DNA from: Alnus glutinosa | Taxonomy: Eukaryota; Streptophyta; Magnoliopsida; Fagales; Betulaceae | Direction: 5' to 3' | Assembly: GCF_958979055.1 (NCBI RefSeq) | Contig: NC_084889.1 | Coordinates: 2,480,001-2,544,000 of the forward strand | DNA length: 64,000 nucleotides | In this document: positions 1 through 13,264 of the stretch, one piece after another | How positions within the stretch are numbered: the first letter of the stretch is position 1 | Layout: each line of letters begins with the position of its first letter | Notes under the pieces: model-generated | Database searches by the model: none | Told to the model about the DNA's origin: nothing | Seen by the model: only the letters and a program-made list of their open reading frames with translations | Made by a program: the position numbers and the translations under genes

Positions 1-1987
1 ATGCTCCAAAAATGTGATGGTAGGAGGGCCTTCTGTGAAGGTAATTCAGCAATGAAGAGCAGAGTTTGAGCCCAGCCAGCATATTTGCCATATTTGCTCA
101 CAAATGCCTCTGCCACACGGCTGCATAGCTTAGGTGTCAGACGGGCACCTGCAAGTTCCGGTAATAGGTATCTTGTAGCAATCTTGCACAAAATAAGCAA
201 AATATCAGCAGATCAGCACTTCATGAACTGGAAATCATGAGAGATAACTTGTAAAGATGCAGTTAGTCATTTAAACTAAAACTAATGCAAGCAGAGATAA
301 TGTGTCGCACCCAGCTTTCTTTTTTATTTTAGTTTTCTTTTTTTGTTTGGGTCTTTTGGTGTCACAACTTTCAATTACTTCTTATTTTCCTTTCACAAGA
401 GAAATTGAGAAACTAAACAGTCACAAGATCAGAGGTGCAGCATTCCATGATTGGAAATTTCTAAACCCGCAAATCACATGACAAAGTGAGTTTTCTTTTC
501 TATGTTTATCAATTTCTTTTCTTTTCAGAAAGCTGGACCATCACAATTTTTAGGTAGCGAGAACCTTGTTTCCAAAAAAAAGGTGCTGATTTTATATCTC
601 ATCAAAATCACTATCTTGGTGATAACACAACATAGCCACATTCACCGGATGGGGTGACATGAAAACATCCAGAAACATACCTGCCAGACATGCGTATCAA
701 CAGGAATGGCGTGGTGTTGATCAAGAGAGAAGAGAGCTATGCACGCTGCCACCTTAGGACCAACTCCAGGTAGAGTAGAGAGAGCATCAATAACCTCTTG
801 AAGATCCGAATTCCGAAGAGAAGCAAGCCATTCCGCACCTCCACCAGGTTTTGATTGCAAAGCAGTTACAGTACCAATGATGTATTTAGCCCTGTACATT
901 GACATCATGAGTGAAATAAATTGTCAAGATTGCACTTACCAGAAAAGCAAACACTACATACACGGCCAAAACACAATATATCAGATCATGACTTAAGAAA
1001 CAAATTCAGAAATGTGCATAAATGTGTAGACCAGTTTCCTACAATCAAAGTGCTGTGATATTACAAACTATTTTAAGGAGTTAATTGGGATTTAAGAAAC
1101 TATTTTGATTATAATATTAAATTTCCAACCATGCTATGATCAGCTTCTATAATTGTGAGTTCCACAACATTAACGTATAGGAATTTTGACCAGAAAACCG
1201 TTAATAGTAAGAGAGACGGTCAACAGACACACAATGTATGACCATGCAAAAAGATGTTAGCAGATCAAGAAAAGCTAAGGAACGTGAATTCAGCTTATAC
1301 AGGCAGGCGCAGCACGTGTGTAAATGAACAGGAAACGACAATACCAACAACAGTCAACCTGTAACCGAAACCGGCCTCTCTAAGCTCGTCCTCTGAGACC
1401 ATCGCCAGCCGCTCCAAACTCGGGAACTGGTGGAACTCAAAGCCCTCCACAGTCCCCAAAAAATCCCCAAGGGACGAAACAAAGTCCACCATTTTGGTGA
1501 TCCTCCCAATGTTGTTATTAGACGAACACAGAAACTGAACCAAACACTCGAGCGGGTCCTGCCTGAGCACCCGGGCCCCGCCCAAGTGGGTCGCCAGCTC
1601 GGCGAACCGCGGGTCCGAGGCCGAGAAGATCTCCCAGACGTCGCTGAGAGAAATACCCGCGTTGAGAAAATCGAGCAGGGCAAGCTTGGCCTTGGCCTCG
1701 GAGGTGGCGGTGTGGTGGAGGCAGTAGGATACGTCGCCGTTCTGGAGGTGCTTGAGAGAGACAAGGTGGGAGTGGATAACGCCCGTGTACTGAAGAGGGC
1801 CCGTCTGTTTCCACCGGAAGGTTTGGCCAGTAGGGAAAGTGAGGGGCAGGGAGAGCTCCGATTTGGTGAGGCCGAGGGAAACCCACTTGGGTGGGGTCGT
1901 GGGTTTGGGTTTTTTGGAGATGGGTCTGCTGGTTTTGGTGGTGGAGAGCGGTGGCGTTGGTGGTGGGGTGGGTCTGGCCCGCTTCAT
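1..1987 (-). CDS. OGG1: 8-oxoguanine DNA glycosylase 1 (three exons visible, 3' end outside window)
   Basis: Exons on the minus strand are 1987-1359, 891-681 and 182-1 (open at the window edge). All junctions are GT-AG and in phase, giving about 340 residues. The start at 1987 is chosen because upstream in-frame Met codons precede no conserved sequence and this one begins a basic Lys/Arg/Pro-rich nuclear-type leader. The glycosylase fold follows: the substrate-pocket segment FRWKQTGPLQY, the SSNNNIGRI segment, then a helix-hairpin-helix LPGVGPKVA with the catalytic Lys at about residue 256 and the conserved Asp in PVDTH at about 275. Exon 3 holds the C-terminal helix with YAGWAQ. Family knowledge: OGG1 is a bifunctional enzyme that excises 8-oxoG opposite C and nicks the strand in nuclear base-excision repair. 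It lies head-to-head with SWI3C, 1250 bp apart. All key residues are present; only the last few codons are missing. Confidence 0.95.
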
Positions 1988-3237
1988 GATTGGAAGGGAG
2001 CTGGTTCTCAATGAGTGCATACAAATGGTGGCCACGAATTGGAGGTTTCTCTCGGCTCCGCAGCTCCCTCCGGGGTGTGAAAGAAGGGAAGAGGAATGCC
2101 TCAATTGGGAGGATCGTTGATATTGTGCTCTCTTGGATCATCGTGTACCACAGCTGGGCCTATATGTTCTTCGGCCCAATTTGGAAATATATTTTGATTT
2201 TAAATCACGTGTATTCTTACTTAGTATGTCTCATAATTTTTTACAGACCAACAAAATTTAATATGAACTCAATACAAAATTAGTGGATTAAGATTGATTG
2301 ATCAAACCCATTCAATGAAATGGGTTAGGTTATGATTGATCTATATAATCTTATACTCATGTGTTGACACAACTCAAACCCAATATATGATATTTATAGT
2401 CAATAATTTTTTTAGACGATTTACGAATCTGACACAAACCCAACAATAAATTAAAGTTAGGGTTGGAGTATATAACCAGTTTAATTAAATGATTCAATTT
2501 TTGATTAATATCTCAACACTATCCGGACACGACACAAGAATACAAATTATCACCCCTAATACTTATAGCTTGTTTAAAAAAGAATGTGAGAATTGTGTGC
2601 CCTGATATTAAAAATGCACGTATGCATTTAAGACACATGTCAAATTAATATATTGGACTTTATGAAATTTTCCCTACCTAATTTAAAATAAAACTTTCTC
2701 TCAATGTAAATTATCTTGATAATTATTAAATAATTATAAAATAAAGTGACATAACAGTCCACATAGCTAGTATCATATTAATTATTAAATAATTATAAAT
2801 TTAATTATGATTAACGTAACAATATCATGTAAATTTACAACGCTATTCATAAAATAATTATAATCATGTAAAAAAAAAAAAAAATTATAATTATCGCGAC
2901 AATGGCAAGTTGGCAACTATCGGGTCGATTTATTACAGCAACCGAACATTTTCCTGACTTTCAACTTCCACGCGCCAGGCACAGTCAGACGCGCCACATC
3001 TCGATTTGTTTTGTTTTTTTTTTTTTTTTTTTTTTTAATTCAAAAAGAAAATCCACAATCAACATTTTTGCTCACCAGAGCCAAACAAGCACAAAAGCAG
3101 CACTGAAAGCCCATAGGCAGAGCGAGGAGAGAAACCCCTCTCTCCCTCTTCCCATTCTCTCTCTCCTCCCTCATTTGGTTTGCTTTCGTGCCAGTGCACC
3201 AATCAAAGACCCCACAAATCCGATTTTCCTTCGAACA
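1988..3237. other. Divergent intergenic region between OGG1 and SWI3C
   Basis: This 1.25-kb AT-rich interval holds the 5' regions of two divergently transcribed genes. I see poly-A (2869-2883) and poly-T (about 3015-3036) runs and a C/T-rich leader just before the SWI3C ATG (3130-3180). There is no coding exon. It probably contains both promoters, but I cannot place a convincing TATA box for either gene. Confidence 0.6.
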
Positions 3238-6200
3238 ATGCCAGCTTCCCCTTCCTTCCCCTCGGGTACGCACCCAAACCTAAATCCTTTCTCTCTCTTG
3301 AATAATTGTATATATGTGTGTTTTGAATTTGACTCTGGAATTTCGTTTTTTTTCTTTCTCAGAGACCCGCACGCGATGGAAGAAGCGAAAGAGAGAGCCC
3401 CAAATCAGCCGGAGAGCACCGAAGCACGAGGACGACGACGAAGATGAGGAAGAGCCCCCTCCCGCCCACGACGACGACGGCGTAGAACTACAGGATGATC
3501 CCGACGAGCCGCAATCCGGCGCCGTTTCGCTCCATGAGAGCGAGGTCCTCTCCGACGGTGGGGCCCGCGTCTGTGACTTCCCTCTCGTGGTCAAGCACAC
3601 AGTGAATCGGCCCCACTCCTCGGTCATGGCCATCGTGGCCGCAGAGCGGGCCAATCAGAGCGGAGAGAGCGGCAAGAGGGCTCAGCAGCTCCACGCTGCT
3701 TTGCTGGCCTTGGAGAACGTGTCGTACGGGCAGCTCCAGGCGCTTTCCGCCGTGCCCGCGGATGCTCCGGTGTTCGATCAGGATCGGACGGATGGCGCCG
3801 TTTCCGGATCGTCCTTTGTGATCACGCCGCCCCAGATCATGGAAGGTCGCGGCGTCGTCAAGCGGTTCGGGAGCAGGGTTCTCGTGGTCCCAATGCATTC
3901 AGGTAGACATGCCTACACCTATACGTTCACATACACACATAATCTATTAGCTCCAGATAGTGAAATTGTACTTGTTGAGAGTTTGAGGATGAGCGAGGAA
4001 GTGAGTGACTTTGAATTGCCGGGGGGCGGGGGGCTGTCTCTTTTTTTCTTTTTTTTTTATTTGAATTTGCTTTGTGCTTTGTTTGCAAAGTGAGTGTGAG
4101 CTCGGTTCTTAATGTGTTTACATATTAACAAACATTTGGACTATCTGCCGAGCTGCTTATGAAACGTTATGGAGTGTTTTCTCCAGAACCAATAGGGATT
4201 AGAAGCGAACTGTGGTTAAGGTTGTATTGCTTCTAAACCGATAGGGTTTGGATCAGTTTACAAGCAAATTTGATTAAACCTGTGCTCGTGCATACAACAT
4301 GTCGGGTCATATATATGCATACGAGTGTGTATAGATAGATATGCAGACCCAAATACATGTGCGTATGTATGTAAATATTTGCCTATTTAGTACTTATCAA
4401 AAATATTTGCCTATTTAGTAAATTTAATTTGTACTTGTTGGGATTCTCCTGTGTGAAGATTGGTTTTCACCAGCCACTGTGCATCGACTGGAGAGGCAAG
4501 TGGTGCCACATTTCTTCTCTGGGAAATCACCAGACCACACGCCAGAGAAATACATGGAATGTAGGAACTACATTGTTGCCAAATACATGGAGAATCCAGA
4601 AAAGAGGCTCATGGTCTCTGATTGCCAAGGATTGGTAGTTGGCGTTGATAATGAAGATTTAGCTCGGATTGTTCGGTTTCTTGATCACTGGGGAATCATC
4701 AATTACTGTGCTGCAGCACCAAGTTGTGAGCCTCGGAATGGTGGGTCCTACGTAAGGGAGGATCTAAATGGTGATATCCAAGTGCCATCAGCTGCTCTAA
4801 AGTCCATTGATAGTTTAATCAAATTTGAGAAGCCCAAATGTAGGCTCAAAGTGGCTGATGTTTATTCATCATTGTCATCACACGATGCTCATGCCTCTGA
4901 TTTGGACAACAGAATCCGAGAGCGTCTATCTGAAAATCACTGCAATTGTTGTTCTCGGGCTCTTCCCACGGTTTACTATCAGTCACAGAAGGAGGTAGAT
5001 TGCATTCTCTATCATTTCCTATCAGTACCTTTTTATTCATTTATCTTTATCATTTCGTCATTGTCGTGTTTCTAATCATATGACTCTAAATTACAAAATG
5101 TAATATCCAATCATATGACTCTAAATTAGAATGTGATATGAAGTGTGTTGTGTACTATTTTAGTCTCCATTTTGTTTTTCTACTCCAAGTAGAGAAGTGA
5201 TTCCCAAAAAGTATATTTTTTTAAGTAGGAATCTGAAAAGTAATTATGCTAAAAAGTTCCTGAAAGTAATTCTCAGATTGATGTTTTGGTTAGAACACTA
5301 AAAAAAGTATTTTTTTTTTTTCCTTTCCATAACCCAGAGTTTGACATAATTATAATTGAAATGAAATAGGAGATAACTACTCATATATTCATGTTACCAT
5401 TTTCACATCCAAATAATAAGCAACTCATAATGAAGTCCATGTTCCTTACTTCAAAAAGTAAAATTCAGTTCAAATATTAGCACGGGCTCCATATCTACCA
5501 ATGTTTACTTCAGAAATTCAATGATGAGTATAAACATCATAGAAAATATGAACATATAGGCAATGTAGTAAACACCCTATGACAACAGCACACCATCCAC
5601 CCTTGTCCTGGGCGTGCCTCCAACACGTGTCATTAGAGCATTATTAGGATGCATTTGAGGGCTCTAATAGGAAAATTGGCTCCCAGCCCTGGATGTCTGG
5701 TAACCCACATGAAGCTATGCTTGTGATTATTGTGTGCATAAAAGAGCTTGCAATATGTACGAATTATCACTCACTAAATAAAAACTTCACGATGGAATTG
5801 GATTCATTAATTAACTACTATATACAAAGCGTAAAGGGTATCAATTAAACCATCTCCCATTATTATGGTTTGTTGTAGCCATGCATAGCACAATGTGTCC
5901 ATCTCCACAACTACACAATGGCGTCTCTGTTGTTGCTAACCATGTCAGATAAGAAAAATATCTCCCATCATTAGCATTATAAACCATCAAACATAACAGA
6001 CTATATAAAATGAAATATCTCCCATCATTAGCATTATAAACCATCAAACATAACAGACTCTATAAAATGAAAATTGCATAACCATTAGCCATAACACAAC
6101 TATAAACAATTGTATTCATGATACATAACTGAAATCCACAACATAACTGAAATACATAAATGATGTTCATAGAAGTTACACAAATTGCATAAAGGAAGTC

Positions 6201-9200
6201 CATAAACATGAAAATACAGAAATGAAACATAAATATAACAAATGCATATAAAGTAAAATACAATGAAAAATCATGTCAAAGCTATGGAAAGTAATCAGAG
6301 GGACCAGGTTCAGTGGGAGGCTAGAGTTCCCATTCAGAGAGATGGAGAACTTAGGAGTTGTAATACATTCCTCAATCCAACGAATGATAGTTTATGGGAA
6401 AACTACAATCCATAAGCACCAATCTTCTCAACGATAATGCAAACACCTCCAATCCTCTACCAAACCACAAAAATATACCTACACTACTACTTAGTGATCA
6501 AACATGCAACAAGGAAAGACTCAAAAATGACTTTCTGAAGTAAAAACTTTAAACCAACTGGGGCTTAGGTGTTGTGATTCAAATTTAATGGCTGATTAGC
6601 ATCTCATGTGACAGATTGATACGCAACTGTGCTCTAATTGCTTCCAAGAGGGGAGGTTTGTTACTGGTCATTCAAGCATAGATTTTATAAGCGTGGATGC
6701 AACAAATGATTATGGTGACCCAGATGGGGAAAACTGGACCGATCAGGAAACATTACTTCTACTTGAGGCAATGGAGATTTACAACGAGAATTGGAATGAA
6801 ATTGCAGAGCATGTTAGTACCAAGTCAAAAGCACAATGCATTCTTCACTTTCTTCGTCTACCTATGGAGAATGGCCTACTGGAAAATATTGAAGTTCCAG
6901 GCATGTCATCTAACTCGTTAAATGGAGATGATTGTGGAAGATCAAATTCAAATTATAATGGGGATTCAGCAGGTGGTTTTATTTACTTAAAGCATCCACC
7001 CTTCAAGTAATGATGATTTATCTGTAACATTTTATGTCTGTGTTTTCTATTCTTTTAGGATCCTGCCATCAAGATGCCAATTCTGAAAGCAGGCTCCCTT
7101 TTGCGAATTCCGGGAATCCAGTTATGGCCCTGGTAAGTGACTATTAATCCTATGTTTTCCCACAATACCATGGGAATTGAATTTTGGAGCTTTCTTGCAT
7201 GCGCTTGCCTACATCAGTATGAAATTTTTTCAAGGTTCGAGAGGTTTTTGTCAGAAATTCTTGTTCTGAAGTAATTCCCTTTTTTGGGGCAGAAGAGACC
7301 CTTTTCCACGTGAAAATTGATGTCATGCTTGTTTATATGAAAATAATTCAAAAACCATTTTTTACACAAAGACACCCTGCATAAACAGTACCTAGCAGAA
7401 AGTGGGAAAAATGAAGATGTTCTACATAAACAGTGGCAAGAATTTTAGTAAACTTAATAAATATGGAAGCACTTGTCAATGTTCACACTGTGAATTTAAA
7501 TTATTTGATAACACTGATGGAGAAATACTTATAGTACCTTGAGTTTCAACAGAAGATCATGCAATATAAACGCATTGACATAGACACCCACAAAAGAAAA
7601 AAGGGAAAAGGAAAAAGAAAAAGAAACCCCCATATTGGAAACCCTTTTGCATAGATAGTCATATATGGATTTTTTTTATTTTTTTATTTTTTGATAAGTA
7701 AGAAGATTTTATTAAAAAGTGTAAGGCGCCTTTAAGTACACTGGGAGTATATACAGGAACCATCAAAGCCTGCCCACAAAAGGAAAAAACCCAAACAAAC
7801 CCATAAGGAGCAACCCTAAAACCCGAAACCCACAAGGATCACCCTAAAACACGAAACCCACAAGGAGCACCCATATTATTAGGAGCACCCTAGTCATATA
7901 TGGATTATTGCAGGCAATGATCAATTTTGTTCATCTCTTCCTGAACCTAATTTACTCAATTTTCATTTTCCTATAAGTAAACAAAATATCATTAAAAGCG
8001 CAAAGGTGCAACTCAAGTACACAATGAGTATACAAGAGAAAACACCTAATTAGAAAGAGAAAACAAGTGAAGAAAATCAGAAAACTAAGTATATTACAAT
8101 CTAGAGCAGCTGTCCAATGATAACAAATTTTGAAAAAGAAAGACTTAAGTTCCTCTGCCGTCCTCTCACTATTTTCAAAATTTCTATAATTTCTTTCCTT
8201 CCAAAGACATCACAAAAGGTTGGACGACACCATCTTCCACACATTTGGGCTCTGAGGACTGCCTCTGAACCCTCTCCAGCATGCGATCTTGGGCATAATC
8301 CAAGCTAACCCAACCCGGCTGAAAATAGCACTTCACAAGGCACTTGTGATTTCACAATGATGCAAAATATGATCCACAGACTCCTTATTCTTCTTACACA
8401 TATAATATCAATCAACCACAATAACATGTTTCCTGAGGTTATCCATGGTGAGGATCTCCCAGGGTGGCTGTCAAGCAAGAAATGGTGCTCTCAAGAGGAC
8501 CTTATTTTGACAGATACTCTTCCAAGGGAGTCTTGTCCATGGAGCCTTGATAAAGTTCTCCTACTTGATAAGTTTTTTCTCTCCATATCCCTGGATTTTT
8601 TACATTGCATCAATTGCATTAACGGTTACAGTTCTCAATGCAATTGAGGAAGGTGATGTAAAAAGAGGGAGAGGAGATCTTCCTACAACATGAGAAGCAC
8701 AAGTGAAACAAAGGGAAACAGTTCAAAATGAGAATGGATATAGTTAAGTCGGTGGTTGGTTGCTTTAAAAGATATCCAGAATATAAGCTCTTTTGTTTCT
8801 CAGAATTTTATTCATGGTTGGTCATGCATTTACAGAAGACAGAGGCTCTAACTAGAGAGATAATGTCAGAATTTCTTGATGAAGATGGACGCTTTTCATA
8901 CCTATGAGTCCTTGGGTTGTTACAGCTAACGAGTGGAAAAATTTTCTAGGTTGCTTTTTTGGCCTCTACTATTGGACCAAGAGTTGCTGCGGCATGTGCA
9001 CATGCGTCCTTGGCAGCATTGTCCGAGGGCAATGGCTTATCTGCTTCTGGAAGAAATTTACAGCTGGAAGGTTCTGGGCATGGTAATAGGTGAGTGTATT
9101 TCCTCATATTCTACAACATGGCATGGCATTTTACTTGTGCTACTTCCATTGTATCAAATTATGTTTCTTTTCTTGGGATTTTTCACTGATGTGATTATTA

Positions 9201-11487
9201 GAGGGTAAAAACGTTTGCAGTCTTTTATTTTTTTGTCCTAGTTTTAGGAACTATTGAGTAGCATTTCTAAATTCTTAATATCATGCTTGAAAATGGGAGT
9301 TTCCTTGTACTGCTATTTCACGTGCATATTATGGCTTCTATTCTACTAGTGAGAAGTTTATGAAGTTAAGGTTTTCATGTTTTGATTTAGTAGAAAACTT
9401 CTTAAGGCTGTCTCATTGAAACTGTTCTTATGAATCAATTTTAGCTTATGTATGTACACAGAATAAAAAGTTTCTTTTACACCTAGGATGAATTCAGAGA
9501 GTATACATAGCAGAGAAAGTGGTCGTCATGGAGTAATTGCAAATTCAATCCAGCAAAAAGGTAAGCATAGGTTACTTTCCCTGTTTCCGATACTTCCTTC
9601 TCTTTTTTGTTATTTTTTTTCCTCATTTTATTAACTTAAGTACTAAACTTATTCATGTGGGATAAGCTTCAGAGGAGAACTCTGGACTACATGGTTCATG
9701 GAATCAGAATGAGGCACAGGTTCCATTATCTGCAGAGAAAGTTAAAGCTGCTGCTAAAGCTGGCCTTGCTGCTGCAGCAACAAAAGCAAAATTGTTTGCA
9801 GATCATGAAGAACGGGAAATTCAAAGGCTATCTGCAAATATAGTAAACCATCAGGTATAGCCATTGGTATATATTATAAATTTTTAACTTTTGCCTCTCC
9901 CCTCTTTCTCTGTGTTCTCTTCGTTTCCATTCCTTATATTTTCCTGTTTAACAGATGATACTGGCAGTGTTTAATGGTTAGCTGTTAATTGTTTGTTGTT
10001 AGTCGGTGGAGTTGAACCTCTTAAGAAAATTTGAAACCAGGCTCAAAGGGGAAGGGACTTTTAATGTATTTGACTTGTATTAGCTGCTTGCTGTTGTTTC
10101 AAAACTTCAGTCATGTGTCTTGACTTGAAAGGTGTATGTTGGAATTCTATACATGTTTGTGTAGAACATTAATATCTGAGGGCTTTCTTTCCTCTTCTTT
10201 GGGAAATTTCCTTATTTCATGTCTCATTCAATGTTTGTAAATTTACCTAGTTTTTTATAGGTCCAAAAGAATCTTGGACTCAAAACAGATGAGGGGCCTT
10301 TTTAAAAAAAATAAATATATAAATAAAAATTTATTGGTCTGGTGGCACCCATTTAGATCCTCAATTCATTACTCGGATGTTTTGTGGAGGATTTGGTTGA
10401 GCCCAAGTAGTGGGATTAAGGTTATGTTGAGTTGTATTTATTGGCCATTTTGACTACCTATGTGAATTGCGTCTTCTGTAGGACGCCAAATAAGTCCAAC
10501 ATGTTTCTATCCACATAATATTATCTATCTCCTCAACTTGTTTAAATGGAAATGAGACTATTATTTGTTGGCATTAAGCATTGCCATCGGTATTAACTCG
10601 TTTTTTTTGAACAGAAAATCTTGTTGATGTAATGGGTTTATACAAGTTTCTTCTGTAATTTACCATCACCTTCTTGAAGCTTTTTTCTTTATATGAGCCT
10701 GTTGGCGAAACTGCTGTTTTGGTGTGCCTTATGAGATTAATGAGTTTCATTAATTGTATGGCGTGGAACAACCATGCTCTGGAATTTTTATTTTTTTTTA
10801 TTTTTTTATTTTTTTTCTGAGAATCAGAACTGCCATTGCCACTAATAAAATCTCCCTTTTAATTGTGTGGTGACTCTTCACTGCCTTTTATAGTTTCCCA
10901 TTATAGCTTCTAGTTACTATTGGTTGTGTATGTCTTTAACCATTGACTCGAATTGAACTGGATAAATTATCTTCATAATTTAAATTTCCCTTCTCCATTT
11001 TTCTGGTACAAAATTTATTTCACAGTTGAAGAGATTGGAGCTGAAGCTGAAGCAGTTTGCTGAAGTGGAAACGTTTTTGATGAAAGAATGTGAACAAGTG
11101 GAGAAGACAAGGCAGAGGATTGCTGCTGAACGGGCCCGCTTGATATCAGCTCGATGTGGACCTGCTGGCGTCACTTCACCCATGGGCGTACCAGGTGCTG
11201 GTCCTTCTATGGTGAACAATAACGCCAGCAATAGGCAACAAATTGTCTCAGCTCCGCCTTCACAACCAAGCATTCCAGGATATGGCAACAATCAAACAGT
11301 CCATCCCCACATGCCGTTTATGCAACGGCAGCAAATGTTTGGGTTGGGGCCAAGGCTGCCCATGGCAGCAATACAGCAGTCCTCAGCTGCTTCAAATGTC
11401 ATGTTCAATGCCTCTGGTAATGCGCAGCCTACTCTGAATCATCCGATGCTGCGACCCGTATCTGGTACTAACTCTGGTTTAGGTTGA
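3238..11487 (+). CDS. SWI3C: SWI/SNF chromatin-remodelling complex subunit SWI3C
   Basis: Nine exons: 3238-3265, 3363-3902, 4459-4994, 6615-6972, 7059-7132, 8950-9089, 9487-9560, 9673-9854 and 11026-11487. All introns are GT-AG and phases agree, giving 797 aa (Arabidopsis SWI3C is about 807). The 28-nt first exon encodes MPASPSFPSE; the MPAS start matches the Arabidopsis protein as I recall it. Visible domains: an acidic N-terminus; SWIRM at about 190-272 (VVPHFFSGKSP, WGIINYCA); a Cys-rich zinc-binding segment spanning the exon 3/4 junction (CNCC ... CSNC, about 350-377); SANT/Myb at about 405-455 (WTDQETLLLLEA, NWNEIAEHV); a conserved NPVMALVAFLA block; a long coiled coil at about 600-690 (KLFADHEEREIQRLSANIV, then a Lys/Glu-rich helix); and a Gln/Pro/Met-rich tail. 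Family knowledge: it is a scaffold subunit of plant BRM-type SWI/SNF remodellers in the nucleus. Introns 3 and 5 are long and repeat-bearing. Confidence 0.96.
5956..6068. repeat. Tandem duplication, 57-bp unit, in SWI3C intron 3
   Basis: Two near-identical copies start at 5956 and 6013, each beginning aaatatctcccatcattag. They sit in the 1.6-kb intron 3 (4995-6614), which otherwise contains no gene or element I recognise. Confidence 0.85.
7672..7890 (-). mobile_element. 5'-truncated LINE tail in SWI3C intron 5, with 16-bp TSD
   Basis: Perfect direct repeats of tagtcatatatggatt lie at 7656-7671 and 7891-7906. Directly after the left copy is a T-rich stretch (the poly-A tail read on minus) and then gataagtaag followed by LINE 3'-UTR-like sequence. 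The 219-bp insert is therefore a target-primed insertion antisense to SWI3C, without coding capacity. The middle carries short tandem repeats built on cacaaggagca-like words. Confidence 0.8.
7965..8620 (-). pseudogene. Degenerate LINE fragment encoding a zf-RVT domain, in SWI3C intron 5
   Basis: Read on the minus strand, 8560-8050 translates piecemeal into the C-terminal zinc-binding region of plant non-LTR reverse transcriptases. I see an LGEILTMDNL-like segment, a CKKNKESVDHILHHC knuckle-like motif, a CLWKERN-like motif followed by FENSERT, and an FFFKICYHWTAALD-like end. Several in-frame stops show it is dead. Below 8050 it runs into a 3' UTR resembling that of the neighbouring LINE tail. 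The 5' limit near 8620 is approximate and I found no clear target-site duplication. It lies antisense to the host gene between exons 5 and 6. Confidence 0.75.
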
Positions 11488-12002
11488 ACAAGAGAGCTTG
11501 ATTCAAGTTCTGAATTTTATGATTCATTTCCTTTTGGTGATTCATTTCTGCATTCAAAAGGAAAAGGATTATATAAATTAGCCATGAAATTTTTATCTGC
11601 CTCACATTGTTCTAGTTTTGATCTACACAGAAGTTACAAGGGGCAGTTGTAGGGCTTGTAATTTTACACAGTTAACAAATAGAAATTAGTTCCCAAATTG
11701 TACGATGAAATTAGTGTTCAGTATAGATTCAACTTCTGTTTTGCTCGTCCTTGAATTCTTTCCAATATATTCTTTGAAGTTGTTCTGCCTCCTCTACAGT
11801 GTGGATTAGATTCTTAAATGGGAGAGGCTTCAAATTCTCAGCGATTTCTTCCATACATTCGATGTTTAATTTTCCTTCCCTATGCAGTCAATTATGTGTA
11901 ATTAAAAAGGGTGTGGCAATCTTGGTATCGTGAACAAAAATTTATGTTAAAAGGCAGAACCTCCTGCAAAGTATAAACTCTATTGGTAATTTGGGATATA
12001 AT
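11488..12002 (+). other. SWI3C 3' UTR and downstream region
   Basis: AT-rich sequence follows the SWI3C stop at 11485-11487. It probably includes the 3' UTR. No gene is recognised and no single poly-A signal stands out. Confidence 0.5.
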
Positions 12003-12470
12003 TTTGGGAAAACTTCAATTACCACCTTTGATTTTTTTTTTGACACTTTTGTGTAAAAAGTGTCAATTTAGGGTTATTATTTTTCAATTTTTTGTAATGT
12101 CAATCATTCCGTCCAAATTCAACGTTAAATCAAACTGTTGACGAATAAATTGTCTCTTATACCTTTAAAATGTTTATAAAATTACAAAAATACCTTGATT
12201 TAACAATTAGCAATTAATTAATTATTACTTTTTTAAAATCAAGTCTGACCCGCTGTGGGTCAAATGTGACCTATAGTGGATCACAAACCTAACCCACAGC
12301 GGGTCACGAATGTGACCCATCTGTGGGTCAGTGGGTCATTTTTTTTTTCTACCATTTGATTTAATGTTGAATTTGAAAAAAATGGTCAAAATTGCACTTT
12401 CTAAAGTTAAAAGTATGATTGCAAAAGTGATGAAAGATCAAGAATGATAAGTGAATTTTTTCCTATACTT
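12003..12470. mobile_element. Candidate MITE or inverted-repeat element
   Basis: The left end (ttgggaaaacttcaattacc...) and the reverse complement of the right end (taggaaaaaattcacttatca...) are imperfect inverted repeats. Both continue into sequence about gcaaaagtg/cacttttg. The centre has palindromic copies of gacccgctgtgggtc around 12245-12335. I cannot fix a target-site duplication, so the boundaries are approximate. Confidence 0.45.
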
Positions 12471-12953
12471 TTCATAAGGTATGATTGGAAGTAAAATAAA
12501 CTCAAATATGTTTTTTCTTTCTTCTTTAGTAAACAATAAAAAGTCAAATATAGTGTAAAAAAAGTGCACTCATCTAATCAATTTTGCCAAATATATAATC
12601 CTTTGACAGAATAGCTTTCGAGATTGATACTAATAATGTTCATATAGTGATGTAGGGGATATTACAATTTTTAGTACAAGTCTCTTATAAATTAATGTGA
12701 TAATTCACTTGACACTTACTATGTTACCTACTAAATAATTAAATTTGATTGTGACTTCCGTATTATGTGAACTGCTACATCAGTTTGTAAGGGAATCAAG
12801 TTAAAAACTATAGCATGAAATATTTTCTATCCCCACAACCAATATGATTGAAGTTTTTCATTTTTCCTCTCTTGGAATTATTAATCATCAAGTAAATAAA
12901 CATTATTTTCTTGACATATTCCCAACTGTTCTAAGGATTGCTCCGTCGCCTTT

Positions 12954-12994
<41 letters not shown>
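12954..12994. repeat. Poly-T tract of about 40 nt
   Basis: A nearly uninterrupted T run sits between SWI3C and NRAMP. It could be the tail of an old retro-insertion or simple slippage. No further element is visible around it. Confidence 0.9.
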
Positions 12995-12999
<5 letters not shown>

Positions 13000-13264
13000 T
13001 CCCTTTTTCCCCATTCCCGCCTTGAGTAGAAAAATAAATAAAGTCATAAATTCTTTATCATGAGACTAAATTCTTTATTAGATATGATTTGGTTATTAAA
13101 CATTATTAACTAATATTTAGATTAACTAAAGAGTTCAACAACATAAGCTTACAACTGAGTACATTGCTGTAGGAGTTACACGCGAAAGTTACATAGGAAG
13201 AAATGATAACACTTTCTTGGTTGGCGGTGATGCCTTTGAGCTTGAAACCCCGTCGGCCGGCCCT

